NCBI RefSeq assembly: GCF_018278905.1
Contig: NZ_CP046600.1
Coordinates: 2,542,001-2,606,000 of the forward strand
Direction: 5' to 3'
DNA length: 64,000 nt
From: Mycobacterium spongiae
GTDB taxonomy: Bacteria > Actinomycetota > Actinomycetes > Mycobacteriales > Mycobacteriaceae
Shown here: in pieces, positions 48,122 to 57,614 of the stretch
Position numbering within the stretch: the first letter of the stretch is position 1
How the letters are laid out: every line of letters starts with the position of its first letter
Program-made: the position numbers and the translations under genes
The notes under the pieces: model-generated
The model's database searches: none
Told to the model about the DNA's origin: nothing
What the model saw: only the letters and a program-made list of their open reading frames with translations

Positions 48122-50239
48122 GTGAGCGACGAGCAAGACTCGCGGGTCGGGTCGATGTTTGGGCCCTATCACCTCAATCGCCTGCTGGGCCGCGGCGGGA
48201 TGGGCGAGGTCTATGAGGCCGACCACACCGTCAAAGGGTGGACGGTCGCGGTCAAGCTGATGACCGCGGAGTTCAGCGAGGACCCAGTGTTTCGCGAGCG
48301 GATGAAGCGCGAAGCGCGCATCGCCGGGCGGTTACAGGAACCCCACGTGGTGCCCATCCACGAATACGGCGAAATCGACGGGCGCCTGTTCTTGGAGATG
48401 CGCCTAGTCGAGGGCACCGACCTCGACAGCGTGCTCACACGCGACGGCCCGCTGACCCCGCCACGGGCGGTGGCCGTCATCGCCCAGATGGCCTCGGCTT
48501 TGGATGCCGCCCACGCCGATGGGGTGATGCATCGCGATGTCAAGCCGCAAAACATCCTGCTCACCCGCGACGACTTCGCCTACCTGGTCGACTTCGGCAT
48601 CGCCAGCGCCGCCACCGACGAAAAACTCACCCAGTTGGGCAGCGAGGTGGGCACCTGGAAATACATGGCTCCCGAACGGTTCTCCGACGACGAGGTGACT
48701 CACCGCGTCGACGTCTATGCGCTGGCGTGTGTGCTCCACGAATGCCTGAGCGGGGCCCCGCCGTATCGCTACGCCAGCTCCGGCAGGCTGGTCGCCGCCC
48801 ACCTGATGGATCCGATCCCGGCGCCCAGCACCATGCGCGCGGGCATCCCGAAGGCCTTCGATGCGGTGATCGCGCGTGGTATGGCCAAAAAACCCGAGGA
48901 CCGTTTCGCCAGCGCCGGTGATCTCGCACGAGCCGCCCACAAAGCGCTGAGCACCCCCGACCAAGACCACGCCTTCGACATCGTGCGCCGCAGCGAGGAA
49001 TCCGCCGTGGGCCCGCCCACCCCGACCCCGCAGTACCACCAAGGCGGCCGGGCCGGCTCGCCACCGGGCACCGAGCCGGGAATCGCCGAGGAACCCCACG
49101 TGAGGACGGAACGGCTCAGCGCTGTGACCGGGCCCGTGGATGTGAGTGCTTCCATCTCACCCCGTCAGCTGCTCGTCGACGAAGTCACGGCGTTGTACCG
49201 GTCGGAGCAGTGGCAGGAGGTCGTGGCGAAAGCAGATGAACTAGCCCGTCTGGACCCTGGTGATCCGGATCCGGGCGGCATGGTCACCGACGCGCGGGCC
49301 AGGCTGCGTCAGGCCGATCTCGAACATCGCTACGCCGCGGGAGTGGAATTGCTCCAGAGGGCTCGGTGGCGGGAAGCGATTCGCGCGTTTACCGCGATCG
49401 AGCAAGAACAGCCGGGCTACCGCGATACCTCAGCGTTGATCAGCGCGGCTAAAAAGCTTGATGAAAAAACGGGAAATGATCAGGAATCAGCCCCCGAACC
49501 GTCACCGTCGCTCGACTCGCTGTCCTTGATCACGGCACTTCGCGGGCTTGGGAGACCAAGCGTGCCGGTCGTCGTTGGGGTGGCCGGGGTCGTCGCCCTC
49601 ATCGCGGCAGTCGCGATCATCGTCGGGATGCAGGATTCGAATTCCTCGAAGACGGCATCCTCAGTTTCGTCGGAGACCACGGCATTGGCTTCGCCGCCGC
49701 TAGGGACGCTCGTTGAAGCGCCTCCGCCTGCGACGATCGACGCGTACATCAAGGCGAACAACATCCGGGCGACGACGGTCACTCCGTCGACACCGGGCGC
49801 ACCGAAGATCATTCTCCCTGTGCCGCCAGGCTGGACACGCATGCCAGAAGGCCCGGGCGACAAATATTTTGGGGTCGTCTTCGATACCCCAACAAACCCT
49901 GAGGATGCCCCGCGGTTCATCGTGACCGTCAAAAAGCTGGTGGGCGATGTCGATACGGAGAAGGTTCTCGCCCTTGCGGCTGGTTCGGCTGAGGAACTGT
50001 CAGGCTATGCGGGCGATCCTCCGGTGCAAGCCGAGTTGAGTGGCTTTCCCGGAGCTCGACTGGCCGGCACGTACATGAAGAAAGATGTGCCGCGGATGGT
50101 TATGCGATACGTCGTCGTGATCCCAGCAGCGAACGGCACGTATCTGATGCGAATCAGTGTTGACAGCCCGGAGGCCGACACTGACGCGGTGCAGGCGGCA
50201 GCCAAGGTGTTCACGCAGAAAACCACCATCACGGTGTGA
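48122..50239 (+). CDS. Transmembrane Ser/Thr protein kinase with LpqN-like sensor domain
   Basis: 705 residues from GTG 48122 (a TTG at 48107 is possible). Kinase domain about residues 10-270, closest in feel to PknE/PknF: Gly loop GRGGMGEV, Lys in VAVKLM, catalytic HRDVKPQN, DFGIAS and APERF. Then a Pro-rich stretch, helical TPR-like repeats (about 350-450), a membrane helix (VPVVVGVAGVVALIAAVAII) and an outer domain of about 175 residues (LPVPPGWTRMPEGPGDKYFG..., ELSGFPGARLAGTYM) with the pattern of the LpqN/Mtc28 lipoprotein family. So it resembles a receptor kinase whose sensor is a lipoprotein-type domain. It lies between insertion elements and an FHA-ABC exporter, a likely phospho-target. 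Confidence 0.9.
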   Translation: MSDEQDSRVGSMFGPYHLNRLLGRGGMGEVYEADHTVKGWTVAVKLMTAEFSEDPVFRERMKREARIAGRLQEPHVVPIHEYGEIDGRLFLEMRLVEGTDLDSVLTRDGPLTPPRAVAVIAQMASALDAAHADGVMHRDVKPQNILLTRDDFAYLVDFGIASAATDEKLTQLGSEVGTWKYMAPERFSDDEVTHRVDVYALACVLHECLSGAPPYRYASSGRLVAAHLMDPIPAPSTMRAGIPKAFDAVIARGMAKKPEDRFASAGDLARAAHKALSTPDQDHAFDIVRRSEESAVGPPTPTPQYHQGGRAGSPPGTEPGIAEEPHVRTERLSAVTGPVDVSASISPRQLLVDEVTALYRSEQWQEVVAKADELARLDPGDPDPGGMVTDARARLRQADLEHRYAAGVELLQRARWREAIRAFTAIEQEQPGYRDTSALISAAKKLDEKTGNDQESAPEPSPSLDSLSLITALRGLGRPSVPVVVGVAGVVALIAAVAIIVGMQDSNSSKTASSVSSETTALASPPLGTLVEAPPPATIDAYIKANNIRATTVTPSTPGAPKIILPVPPGWTRMPEGPGDKYFGVVFDTPTNPEDAPRFIVTVKKLVGDVDTEKVLALAAGSAEELSGYAGDPPVQAELSGFPGARLAGTYMKKDVPRMVMRYVVVIPAANGTYLMRISVDSPEADTDAVQAAAKVFTQKTTITV

Positions 50240-50325
50240 GTGCGCTAGATCTGAGGGTTTCTCATGCCTGCATCTAAGGGCCATACTTTCACATATCGAG
50301 ACGAATGCGACCGAAGGATGAGCAC

Positions 50326-50892
50326 ATGGATGCGCAGACGACAGCGCCGCGGTTCCGGCGTCCTCGGGTTCTAGTATCTACCGCCGCGATCACCGCCGGC
50401 CTGAGCATTGTTTTGCTGGGGCCTAGCGATCAGGATGCCGTGAAGAGCGATGCGGCTTCGCCCCATGCCACCCGGTCGATGGATTACGTCCTACTCAACG
50501 ACGATCCATGGGCTCCTGATCCAGAACCCGCGCCACCTCCGCCTGCGGCGCCACCGGCGTACAACCCGCCGGCAACGAGGCAGTACGTACCACCCCCGGC
50601 TCCGCCACCGCAGGTGACGGTGAGGTGGGATCATCCGATAACGTCCGCCTTCGTGTCGATGGCGAACGTGCCTGACGGGTCTACGGTCGGATGCCGGATG
50701 TCAGTGGTGCCGATCGCGGGTCTCGCCGCGTCAGTCGGCTACACGCAGCCTGATTTCAATTTCACTTTGGTCGGCTCGCAGGAGGCGGTGCTGCCGGCCG
50801 GTAGCAGCCTGGGGCCCGCGACCGGTTCGACCTGGCGCAATACCGTGACGTGCGACAATGGTGCGTCGGTGACCGTGGACGAGGTCTACTGA
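50326..50892 (+). CDS. Proline-rich exported protein, unknown
   Basis: 188 residues from ATG 50326 (ATG 50305 also in frame). A hydrophobic segment (about 17-35) acts as a signal or anchor; then a Pro-rich linker (PEPAPPPPAAPPAYNPP and PPPAPPPQ) and a domain of about 95 residues with two Cys (VGCRMSV and VTCDNGA) that probably pair outside the cell. Not recognised. It follows the kinase by 86 bp on the same strand and could share its transcript. Confidence 0.7.
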   Translation: MDAQTTAPRFRRPRVLVSTAAITAGLSIVLLGPSDQDAVKSDAASPHATRSMDYVLLNDDPWAPDPEPAPPPPAAPPAYNPPATRQYVPPPAPPPQVTVRWDHPITSAFVSMANVPDGSTVGCRMSVVPIAGLAASVGYTQPDFNFTLVGSQEAVLPAGSSLGPATGSTWRNTVTCDNGASVTVDEVY

Positions 50893-50962
50893 CTGACCGC
50901 CTGAACGGTGCTGGACGTCCGAGATGGGCGACCTGTTCTACCCTGATCGCCACCGGTGCCAT

Positions 50963-50980
50963 CCTTCCCTCAAAGGAAGG
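50963..50980. terminator. Small hairpin between convergent genes
   Basis: CCTTCC-ctcaaa-GGAAGG between the proline-rich gene and the oppositely directed ABC gene. Six-bp perfect stem without a T-run; could serve either strand. Confidence 0.4.
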
Positions 50981-51114
50981 TGCGCATAAGACCCGCGAGG
51001 CTTCTCTGTCTGCGGTCGGTCGATGCACTGAAGGGCCGACCACCACCCTGGCGGCCGACACTGGGCCGCGGACAGCGACTGCGACACGGTCTAACTGGTC
51101 GTTGTCCCGCGGCG

Positions 51115-53415
51115 CTAACCCTTGAGCCGAATCTTCCAGCGTACGAATGCGGCGTAGGCCACACAGATCACCGCGAGCATCGCCATGTCGAACATCCATG
51201 CCGACGGTGTGTGCTCCCAGTGCGCGTCTTTCGGCGTCAGCGGACCGGCCAGTTTGATGAGGTCCACTGTCGACGCCGATGCGGCGTAACCCCACCGAGC
51301 CGGTGTCGCCCACGACATTTGGTCCAGCAGAGGGCGATCGGTCACCGGGGTCATGCCGCCGGACAACACCAGCTGCGACATGACCGTGACCACCAGCAGC
51401 GGCAAGATCTGCTCGTTCGACCGGGCCAGCGCCGAAAGCGCAAGCCCGACCATCGCCGCGGCCACACAAGTGAATGCGATGTCGACGAACAATTCCAGGG
51501 CCGGGTTCTTGAGCATTACCGCGCCCTGAGTCGGAGCTCCCTTGCCCCACACCGCGATAGCCGTCACGATCGCCGACTGCAGGACTGCGAACACCGTGAA
51601 GACGAAGATCTTGGCCAGAAGATACGCGGTCGTCGAAAGACCCACGGCCTGCTCGCGCAGGAAGATGGCCCGCTCCCCGATCAGGGCCCGAATCGTCAGT
51701 GCCGTGCCCATGAAGATCGCGCCGATGTTCAGCATGACCAGAGTCTGTACCGGTTCATTCGGCGCGAGGGAATCCGGGTTGGGGGGGCCGAAGCCGATAT
51801 CACCGGGCTGGGCCAACGACAGCACTCCCATGATGAATGGCAGCAGCAACAGGAAGATGAAGTAGCCGCGATCGGACACGATCAGCCGCATCTGTCGTCG
51901 TGCGATCGTCGAGAACTGCCGCCACAGGCTGGTGTGCACCGGCTTACCCAGCTGCGAGGGTGTCGCGGTCTCGGCGGGCTCCTTGGGCGGGGCGGCGCGT
52001 TCGAGGAATCGGCGGTGAACCGCATCCGGATCCGTGCCCACCTTGGTGAAGATGTCCGCCCAGTTGGTGGTGCCCATCGCCGGGCCGATCTGGCCCGGCG
52101 GCCCGCAGAACGCGGTCTTGCCACCGGGCGCAAGCAGCAACACCTGGTCGCACACGTCGAGGTATGTCAGTGAGTGCGTCACCACTACCACGACGCGACC
52201 GGCATCGGCGAGCTGGCGCAGCATCGTCATGACCTGCCGGTCAAGCGCCGGGTCGAGGCCCGACGTGGGCTCATCGAGGATCAGCAGCGACGGACTGGTC
52301 AGTAACTCCATCGCCACCGAGACGCGCTTGCGCTGACCACCCGACAGCTTGTCCACCCGCTTGTCTGCGTGCTGGGTCAACTCGAGTTCCTCGAGCACCC
52401 GCGCGATCACCTGGCATCGGTCGTCCTTGCTGGTGTCCGGCGGCAGCCGCAACTCGGCAGCATAACCCAGCGCCTGGTTGACGGTGAGCTGGCTATGCAC
52501 GACGTCGTCCTGCGGAACCATCCCGATCCGGCTGCGCAGCGACGCATACTCGGCGTGGATGTCGTGACCCTCGAACGCCACCATGCCGGTGTTCGGTTGG
52601 GTCGTCCCGACGACCACCTTGGCCAGTGTCGACTTGCCCGCACCTGACGGCCCGATCACCGCCGTGAGCGTTCCCGGCTGGGCGGCCAAAGAAATCTCGT
52701 CGAGCAGGGTGGGGCCGTTCTCGACCGACAAGCTGATGTCTCGGACCTCCAAACCGACTGTGCGGGTTGCGGCTTCGGTCTCCGTGCGCAGGATCAGCAT
52801 GCCAGCCGAGAAGATGAGGTCGACGTTGCCGATCGTCACCACGTCGCCTTCGCTCAGTACTGCCGAGTCGACGCGGGTTCCGTTGACGAATGTCCCGTTG
52901 ATGCCGCGCGCATCGCGGATCTCCACACCTTGCGGCGTCGGCACCAGCGTGGCGTGGTGACGTGATGCAAGCACGTCGGGGATCACAATGTCGTTGCCGG
53001 CGACGCGGCCAATCGTGGTCGACCCCGGCGGGGGCGGCGGAGGTCCGCCACGCAGGATTCGCACCACGCTCGTGGCGATGTTCGATACCTCGCCGCGCGG
53101 CCGCTGGCCCACCGCAAAGGTCAGGCGAGGTCCGTCGGGGCCACCGATCGTGATGCGCTGGCCGTCGTGAATGTCGACCATCGACACTCGCCGATCGTCG
53201 ACGAACATCCCGTTGCGGCTGCCGTTGTCGACGGCGATCCACCCGCCGCGCCTAAACCGCAGGACTACATGCATCCTCGACACCCGTGGATGCGTGATGC
53301 GCACGTCGGCGCGCAGATCACGGCCGATGACCACGTCGTGACCCGGCGCGAAGGTGCGGTGTGTCCCGTCCGTGCGAACGGTCAGCGCGGGCGGCGGTGG
53401 CTGGTTCATCGGCAC
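51115..53415 (-). CDS. FHA-FHA-ABC exporter (Rv1747-like)
   Basis: 766 residues from GTG 53415 (VPMNQPPPPALTV), the start that matches Rv1747; ATG 53463 is less likely. Two FHA domains (IGRDLRADVRITHPRVSRMH with NGSRNGMF; IGRVAGNDIVIPDVLASRHH with GINGTFVNG), an ATPase (Walker A GPSGAGKST, signature LSGGQRKRVS, Walker B LILDEPTSGLDP) and a six-helix ABC-2 domain. FHA modules bind phospho-threonine; in M. tuberculosis the homologue is phosphorylated by PknF on a long inter-FHA linker. Here that linker is only about 30 residues, so the known phospho-sites are absent. It lies convergent to the kinase. Confidence 0.92.
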   Translation of the reverse strand: MPMNQPPPPALTVRTDGTHRTFAPGHDVVIGRDLRADVRITHPRVSRMHVVLRFRRGGWIAVDNGSRNGMFVDDRRVSMVDIHDGQRITIGGPDGPRLTFAVGQRPRGEVSNIATSVVRILRGGPPPPPPGSTTIGRVAGNDIVIPDVLASRHHATLVPTPQGVEIRDARGINGTFVNGTRVDSAVLSEGDVVTIGNVDLIFSAGMLILRTETEAATRTVGLEVRDISLSVENGPTLLDEISLAAQPGTLTAVIGPSGAGKSTLAKVVVGTTQPNTGMVAFEGHDIHAEYASLRSRIGMVPQDDVVHSQLTVNQALGYAAELRLPPDTSKDDRCQVIARVLEELELTQHADKRVDKLSGGQRKRVSVAMELLTSPSLLILDEPTSGLDPALDRQVMTMLRQLADAGRVVVVVTHSLTYLDVCDQVLLLAPGGKTAFCGPPGQIGPAMGTTNWADIFTKVGTDPDAVHRRFLERAAPPKEPAETATPSQLGKPVHTSLWRQFSTIARRQMRLIVSDRGYFIFLLLLPFIMGVLSLAQPGDIGFGPPNPDSLAPNEPVQTLVMLNIGAIFMGTALTIRALIGERAIFLREQAVGLSTTAYLLAKIFVFTVFAVLQSAIVTAIAVWGKGAPTQGAVMLKNPALELFVDIAFTCVAAAMVGLALSALARSNEQILPLLVVTVMSQLVLSGGMTPVTDRPLLDQMSWATPARWGYAASASTVDLIKLAGPLTPKDAHWEHTPSAWMFDMAMLAVICVAYAAFVRWKIRLKG

Positions 53416-53616
53416 CAACCCTATCGAGACTTGCCCTGCCATCCCGGAGTTCCCGCGATGCACGTGACGACGCTGCGGGTGCGGCCGTCGGCGGTGACCC
53501 TATAGGCTCCCGCGACGAACACGTCCGCGACATCGGCCAGAACCGGCTGTTCCGCTTCATGTCGAGCATCAACTGAGCGGCTGATGCGGAGGGCCGCTGC
53601 GGTTTCCGGGGCGGGC

Positions 53617-55356
53617 TCAGGCGTTGCTAAGCCAGACTGACTGGTAGGGCTCCAGGCGGAGTTCACGCTGCCCTTTGCGAATTGCCTGTCCCGATATCAG
53701 GTCACGCCAGGCGACGGTACTGACCAGATTTACATTGTCGAGCGACACTGTCTGTGGCTCGTCGGATACGTTGCTGATACTGAACACATCCTGTTGGCGA
53801 TCGATGGATTGCCGCCAGACGCCGAATATTTCGAGACCCAGATGCAACGTGAACTGAACGGCATTCGGATGGAATGCTTTTTGTTTACGCCGCAGTTTGA
53901 GCAACTCTGTCAGCCGTGCGAGCACTATCGCAGCTTCGGAATTCTCGTTCGCCAGCAGCGCTTCGATCTCGTCGAAAACCCAAACGCGGCGATTGATGGA
54001 TCGTTGCTGTCCTGTCTCCGCCACGGCCTCGAGGTCGTTGCGAGTTCCCAGGAGACTATGAATATATAACGCCGGAATGCCTTCGAGTGACAGCATGATT
54101 GCATGGGCGCACACAAAGCGGTTCATCTGATGTGAATCGCTGCCATCGATCGTTCCGGCAAGCGCATCGAACAAGCTGATGTTGACCTCGTACGGATGCG
54201 CCTCTCCGTCGGGACCGGTGCGCATCGAGAGGCGTCCGCCAAACCCCGTCAGCGCATCGAGCAGCCGCGTCCGTTCATTCAGCGACAGCAAACCGTCCGC
54301 TGGTCTTAGCCCGATACCGTCGTGCGATGCGATGAAGTTCAGATACGCCGTTCCGTGACGCGCGGGCGGCATGCTCATCATCCAGGTCTTCAGGTGCCGG
54401 CAGTCACCGGTCAGCAGTGTATGGACGAGCAGCGGCGGCAACGAGAAATTGTAGATCGCATGCGCCTCGTTCGCGTTGCCGAAGTAGGTCAGGTTATCCC
54501 GATTCGGAACGTTGGTTTCCGTAATGAGAAGCACATCGTGCTCGCAGAATTCTACGAGCGTGCGCAGCAGCTTCACGACCTCATGAGTGCGCTGATCGTG
54601 CACGCACGTCGTACCCGGCTCCTTCCAGAGAAATGCCACTGCGTCGAGCCGCAGGACCCGAATTCCGTGATCGATGTAGAACCGAATGATCTCGATGAAG
54701 CGCAGCAGGACTTCGGGGTTGCTGAAATCGAAATCGATCTGATCGTGTCCGAAGGTGCACCAGACCCATCGAACGCCGTCAGCCGTTTCGACCCTCTTGC
54801 GCAGCGGATTAGAACGTGGCCGCACGACAAGGCTCAGGTCATCGGATGGCGAGGCTTCCTTGAAGTAATCCTTACCAGGGTCCTTTCGCTCGATGAAGTT
54901 GTTGAACCAGGTCGACTGGCTCGAACCGTGATTGATGACGAGATCAACCATGAGGCGATAGCGTTCCGCGATGGCACGAACGTCCTTCCACGTGCCGGCC
55001 CTGCGGTCGACTTCCTTGTAGTCGATGACGGCGAATCCATCATCGGAACTGTAGGGGAAGAACGGCAGCACGTGGACGCCGTTGATCGACTCGGCAAGAT
55101 GCCGGTCGAGAAAATCGAGCAACGTCTGCAAACCCGGTCGCTCTGGATCTTCGATGCTGCCTGCGTAGGTAATGACCCAGCAGTCCGTTTCGTCCCAGTA
55201 GTTGGTGAACGGTTCTGGCGCACTGACCTTGTCCGCATAGTTCATCGCCTCGAGCACCGGCGTCACGAGACGCCGGGCGCGCGGCACGCCGTAGATTACT
55301 TCGAGGTGCTGACGGACGCGCGCACGCAACGCGCGAGTGCCACTACTGCCGGCCAT
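53617..55356 (-). CDS. GH13 phosphorylase, glucosylglycerate phosphorylase type
   Basis: 579 residues. GH13 subfamily-18 layout (sucrose phosphorylase family): region I DLVINHGS, region II IRVLRLDAVAFLW with the nucleophile Asp, region III LLITETNV with the acid/base Glu, region IV IASHDGIG. The N-terminal YWDETDCWVITYAGS and the gene next to glucosyl-phosphoglycerate synthase point to glucosylglycerate rather than sucrose as substrate: glucosylglycerate plus phosphate to glucose-1-phosphate and glycerate. Last gene of a three-gene minus-strand cluster; no M. tuberculosis counterpart is known to me. Confidence 0.85.
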   Translation of the reverse strand: MAGSSGTRALRARVRQHLEVIYGVPRARRLVTPVLEAMNYADKVSAPEPFTNYWDETDCWVITYAGSIEDPERPGLQTLLDFLDRHLAESINGVHVLPFFPYSSDDGFAVIDYKEVDRRAGTWKDVRAIAERYRLMVDLVINHGSSQSTWFNNFIERKDPGKDYFKEASPSDDLSLVVRPRSNPLRKRVETADGVRWVWCTFGHDQIDFDFSNPEVLLRFIEIIRFYIDHGIRVLRLDAVAFLWKEPGTTCVHDQRTHEVVKLLRTLVEFCEHDVLLITETNVPNRDNLTYFGNANEAHAIYNFSLPPLLVHTLLTGDCRHLKTWMMSMPPARHGTAYLNFIASHDGIGLRPADGLLSLNERTRLLDALTGFGGRLSMRTGPDGEAHPYEVNISLFDALAGTIDGSDSHQMNRFVCAHAIMLSLEGIPALYIHSLLGTRNDLEAVAETGQQRSINRRVWVFDEIEALLANENSEAAIVLARLTELLKLRRKQKAFHPNAVQFTLHLGLEIFGVWRQSIDRQQDVFSISNVSDEPQTVSLDNVNLVSTVAWRDLISGQAIRKGQRELRLEPYQSVWLSNA

Positions 55357-55373
55357 TGATCAGAAGCTCCATG

Positions 55374-56597
55374 TCAGGCTGATATTTCTGCGCGATCTTC
55401 TTCGACCGCCGAGAGCAGGTCGTCCAGCACATTCGGCACGGCGCTGATGACTCGATTCCACGCCGGAATGAACGGTTGGTCCATTGGGTTTTCGAGGAAC
55501 TGGGCGCCCGCCTTCACGACGTTGCTGGCGAACAGCTCGACTGCCTGCTCTTCGGTGTGTCGATCGTACTTCAGCCCGTTGATCGAGGCATCCGCTGCGA
55601 ACGCTTCGACGAAATCGAGCGCGACGCGATAGTAGGTCGCCTTGATCGTCCGAATCTTGTCGATCGAAAAACTGTGTCCCTGAATCGCGAGTTTGCGAAA
55701 CATCGCCTTCGCGATATCCAGACTCATCTTCGATAGTCCGCGGCTTGCGTCGTCCGGACTCAGACCCTGGTGCTTGTGATCGTAGCGATCAGCAATGTCG
55801 ACCTGGCAAATGCGGTTGTTTGCATAGTTGCGTTGCATCTCGCTCAGAACGCCGATTTCGAGACCCCAGTCAGAGGGGATCCGCAGGTCGTTGATGACGT
55901 CACGGCGAATTGCGAATTCCCCGGCCAGCGGATAGCGGAAGCTGTCGAGGAAATCGAGAAACTCGCTGTGCCCGCAGACGATCGACATCGATCGGATGAG
56001 AGGCGTGACGAGCAATCGCGCTACACGACCGCCGATATTCGTGTCAGTCACCCGGGCGTAGTAGCCCTTGCAGAATTCAAAACTGAACTTGTTGTTCGCG
56101 ATCGGATAGATCAGCCGTGCCAGCAGATCGCGCTGATACGTCTTGATGTCGCAGTCGTGCAACGCGATTCCGTCGGCGCGACGCGACGCCAGCGCATACC
56201 CGTAGCAGTACCAGACGTTGCGGCCTTTGCCGGGCCGCGACGGTGCAAGTCCTGCTGCAGCCAGCTTCCTGTCGAGCTCGCGCAGGCGAGGCCCATCCTG
56301 CCAGAGGATTCGGCAGTGCTGCGGCAAGCGGCTGAAATACTCATGCGCATGGCGAAACTGCTCGCGATCTGCGGCGTCGAGACCGATGATGATCTCGTTC
56401 AGATACGGCACTTTGCACAGCTCCTGGACGATCGTCTCGAGCGCCGGCGTCTGCAGTTCGGAATACAGTGACGGCAGCACGAGCCCCAGGGGCCGCTGCC
56501 TCGAGAAATCGATCAGTTCCCGTTCGAGCTCGGCGACCGGTCGCTGTGTCAGGTTGTGCAACGTTGTTACGACGCCGTTTTGATGAAAGTCACCCAC
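55374..56597 (-). CDS. Glucosyl-3-phosphoglycerate synthase-like glycosyltransferase
   Basis: 407 residues from GTG 56597, overlapping the stop of the upstream phosphatase by 8 bp; a longer open frame to 56756 overlaps that gene and is not used. GT-A fold with DxD motif in ALHDCDIKTY, plus NEIIIGLDAADREQF and PLAGEFAIRRDV, the pattern of GT81 enzymes. Expected to move glucose (or mannose) from the nucleotide sugar to 3-phosphoglycerate. It differs from the mycobacterial GpgS (Rv1208) and resembles forms found in proteobacteria, as judged by eye. Confidence 0.82.
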   Translation of the reverse strand: MGDFHQNGVVTTLHNLTQRPVAELERELIDFSRQRPLGLVLPSLYSELQTPALETIVQELCKVPYLNEIIIGLDAADREQFRHAHEYFSRLPQHCRILWQDGPRLRELDRKLAAAGLAPSRPGKGRNVWYCYGYALASRRADGIALHDCDIKTYQRDLLARLIYPIANNKFSFEFCKGYYARVTDTNIGGRVARLLVTPLIRSMSIVCGHSEFLDFLDSFRYPLAGEFAIRRDVINDLRIPSDWGLEIGVLSEMQRNYANNRICQVDIADRYDHKHQGLSPDDASRGLSKMSLDIAKAMFRKLAIQGHSFSIDKIRTIKATYYRVALDFVEAFAADASINGLKYDRHTEEQAVELFASNVVKAGAQFLENPMDQPFIPAWNRVISAVPNVLDDLLSAVEEDRAEISA

Positions 56598-57414
56598 GCG
56601 TTCTCGTCTCCAACAGATCGAAAAGTGCATTTTGCCATCCGGGCGGGCCTTCCTGCTCGGTGCGGATGACATGAGGATGATCGCCGAGGTCGATGCTGTG
56701 CCCGTGCCGCGCGCGGACCACGACCGCAATATCGGCGGCGGCCAGCATCGCGGCATCGTTCGGGCCGTCCCCGAGCGCGATGCAGGTCAGCGTCTCATCG
56801 GGTGATTCCTTTCGAAAGGCTGCCATCAGGCTCATCATTGCGCTGGCCTTGTCGACCTGACCCATGACGTGAGTGAAGCGTCCGCCGCGCAGGCAACGCA
56901 GACCGTGCGCTTCGATCGCTGCGCAAAATGCTTCGTAACGTTGCGGTATATCCCGCCAAAGCACTGGCTCCGTCGCTCGGCGTTCGTTTGCCAGGTGCGC
57001 AGCCGCCGGGTCGAGTCCCGTCGCGGCAACGATGCCCGCTTCCCCCATCTCGAAGAAGGCCTCACAGCGATAGTCGCCGCCGCGCCTGACGACGCGGTAG
57101 ACGCGCTGCAGGACGGCTCGTTCGGCAGGCGTTTGGCGCACCGCCAGTTCCCCGCTGAAGTAGTTGTCAGGCACGTCGATGACCGCGCCATTTTCTGCGA
57201 TGACCGGATGCTCGAGACCGAGCTCAGCACGCAGCGGCGTCAGTTCGGCAAGCGTCTTGCTGCTGTTCAGGACGACTGGGATTCGCCGACGCTTGAGTTC
57301 ATCGAGTGCTACGGCTGCGCCCGCCCACGAATAGGTATCGCTATCGAGCAGCGTGCCGTCGAGGTCGGTGAAAATGACAGGATTTGAGATGGCGCCGATC
57401 TTAGCGTCGTGCAC
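56590..57414 (-). CDS. HAD phosphatase, mannosyl/glucosyl-3-phosphoglycerate phosphatase type
   Basis: 274 residues. HAD motif I FTDLDGTLLDSD, motif II in VVLNSSKTLAEL, a C2-type cap, motif III/IV ALGDGPNDAAML. This is the MpgP branch of HAD-IIB enzymes. It would remove the phosphate from glucosyl-3-phosphoglycerate made by the next gene, completing glucosylglycerate synthesis. First gene of the cluster. A decayed partial copy lies 2 kb downstream at 59241-59470. Confidence 0.87.
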   Translation of the reverse strand: MHDAKIGAISNPVIFTDLDGTLLDSDTYSWAGAAVALDELKRRRIPVVLNSSKTLAELTPLRAELGLEHPVIAENGAVIDVPDNYFSGELAVRQTPAERAVLQRVYRVVRRGGDYRCEAFFEMGEAGIVAATGLDPAAAHLANERRATEPVLWRDIPQRYEAFCAAIEAHGLRCLRGGRFTHVMGQVDKASAMMSLMAAFRKESPDETLTCIALGDGPNDAAMLAAADIAVVVRARHGHSIDLGDHPHVIRTEQEGPPGWQNALFDLLETRTRG

Positions 57415-57571
57415 GCGGTTCCACCGCTCGACAATCCAGGACGAGACGCTGCTGTCACGCAGATGTCACAACATGGGTGCAACGAGACAATAGCCGCGGG
57501 AGACGCCGTGAGGCAGATTGCCCAGCCCAGCGCAACATTGGGGCACCAAAGAGACAACCAGCCCATGGCCG

Positions 57572-57614
57572 ACCGGGAGTCGCGTGGTCACAGGTTCAAC
57601 TCCTGTCAGCCCGA
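57572..57614 (+). pseudogene. Degenerate 3' half of tRNA-Pro
   Basis: A 43-bp stretch matches the tRNA-Pro from the anticodon loop to CCCGAC with about six mismatches (the T arm reads CACAGGTTCAACTCCTGTCA). There is no 5' half and no CCA (CCGACGCA). Looks like the far end of an integration or recombination event at the tRNA. Confidence 0.7.

Noticed and set aside
50956..52173. 405-residue frame on the + strand
   Set aside because: Antisense to the ABC exporter's membrane domain; composition is Arg/His/Gln-rich as expected for a shadow.
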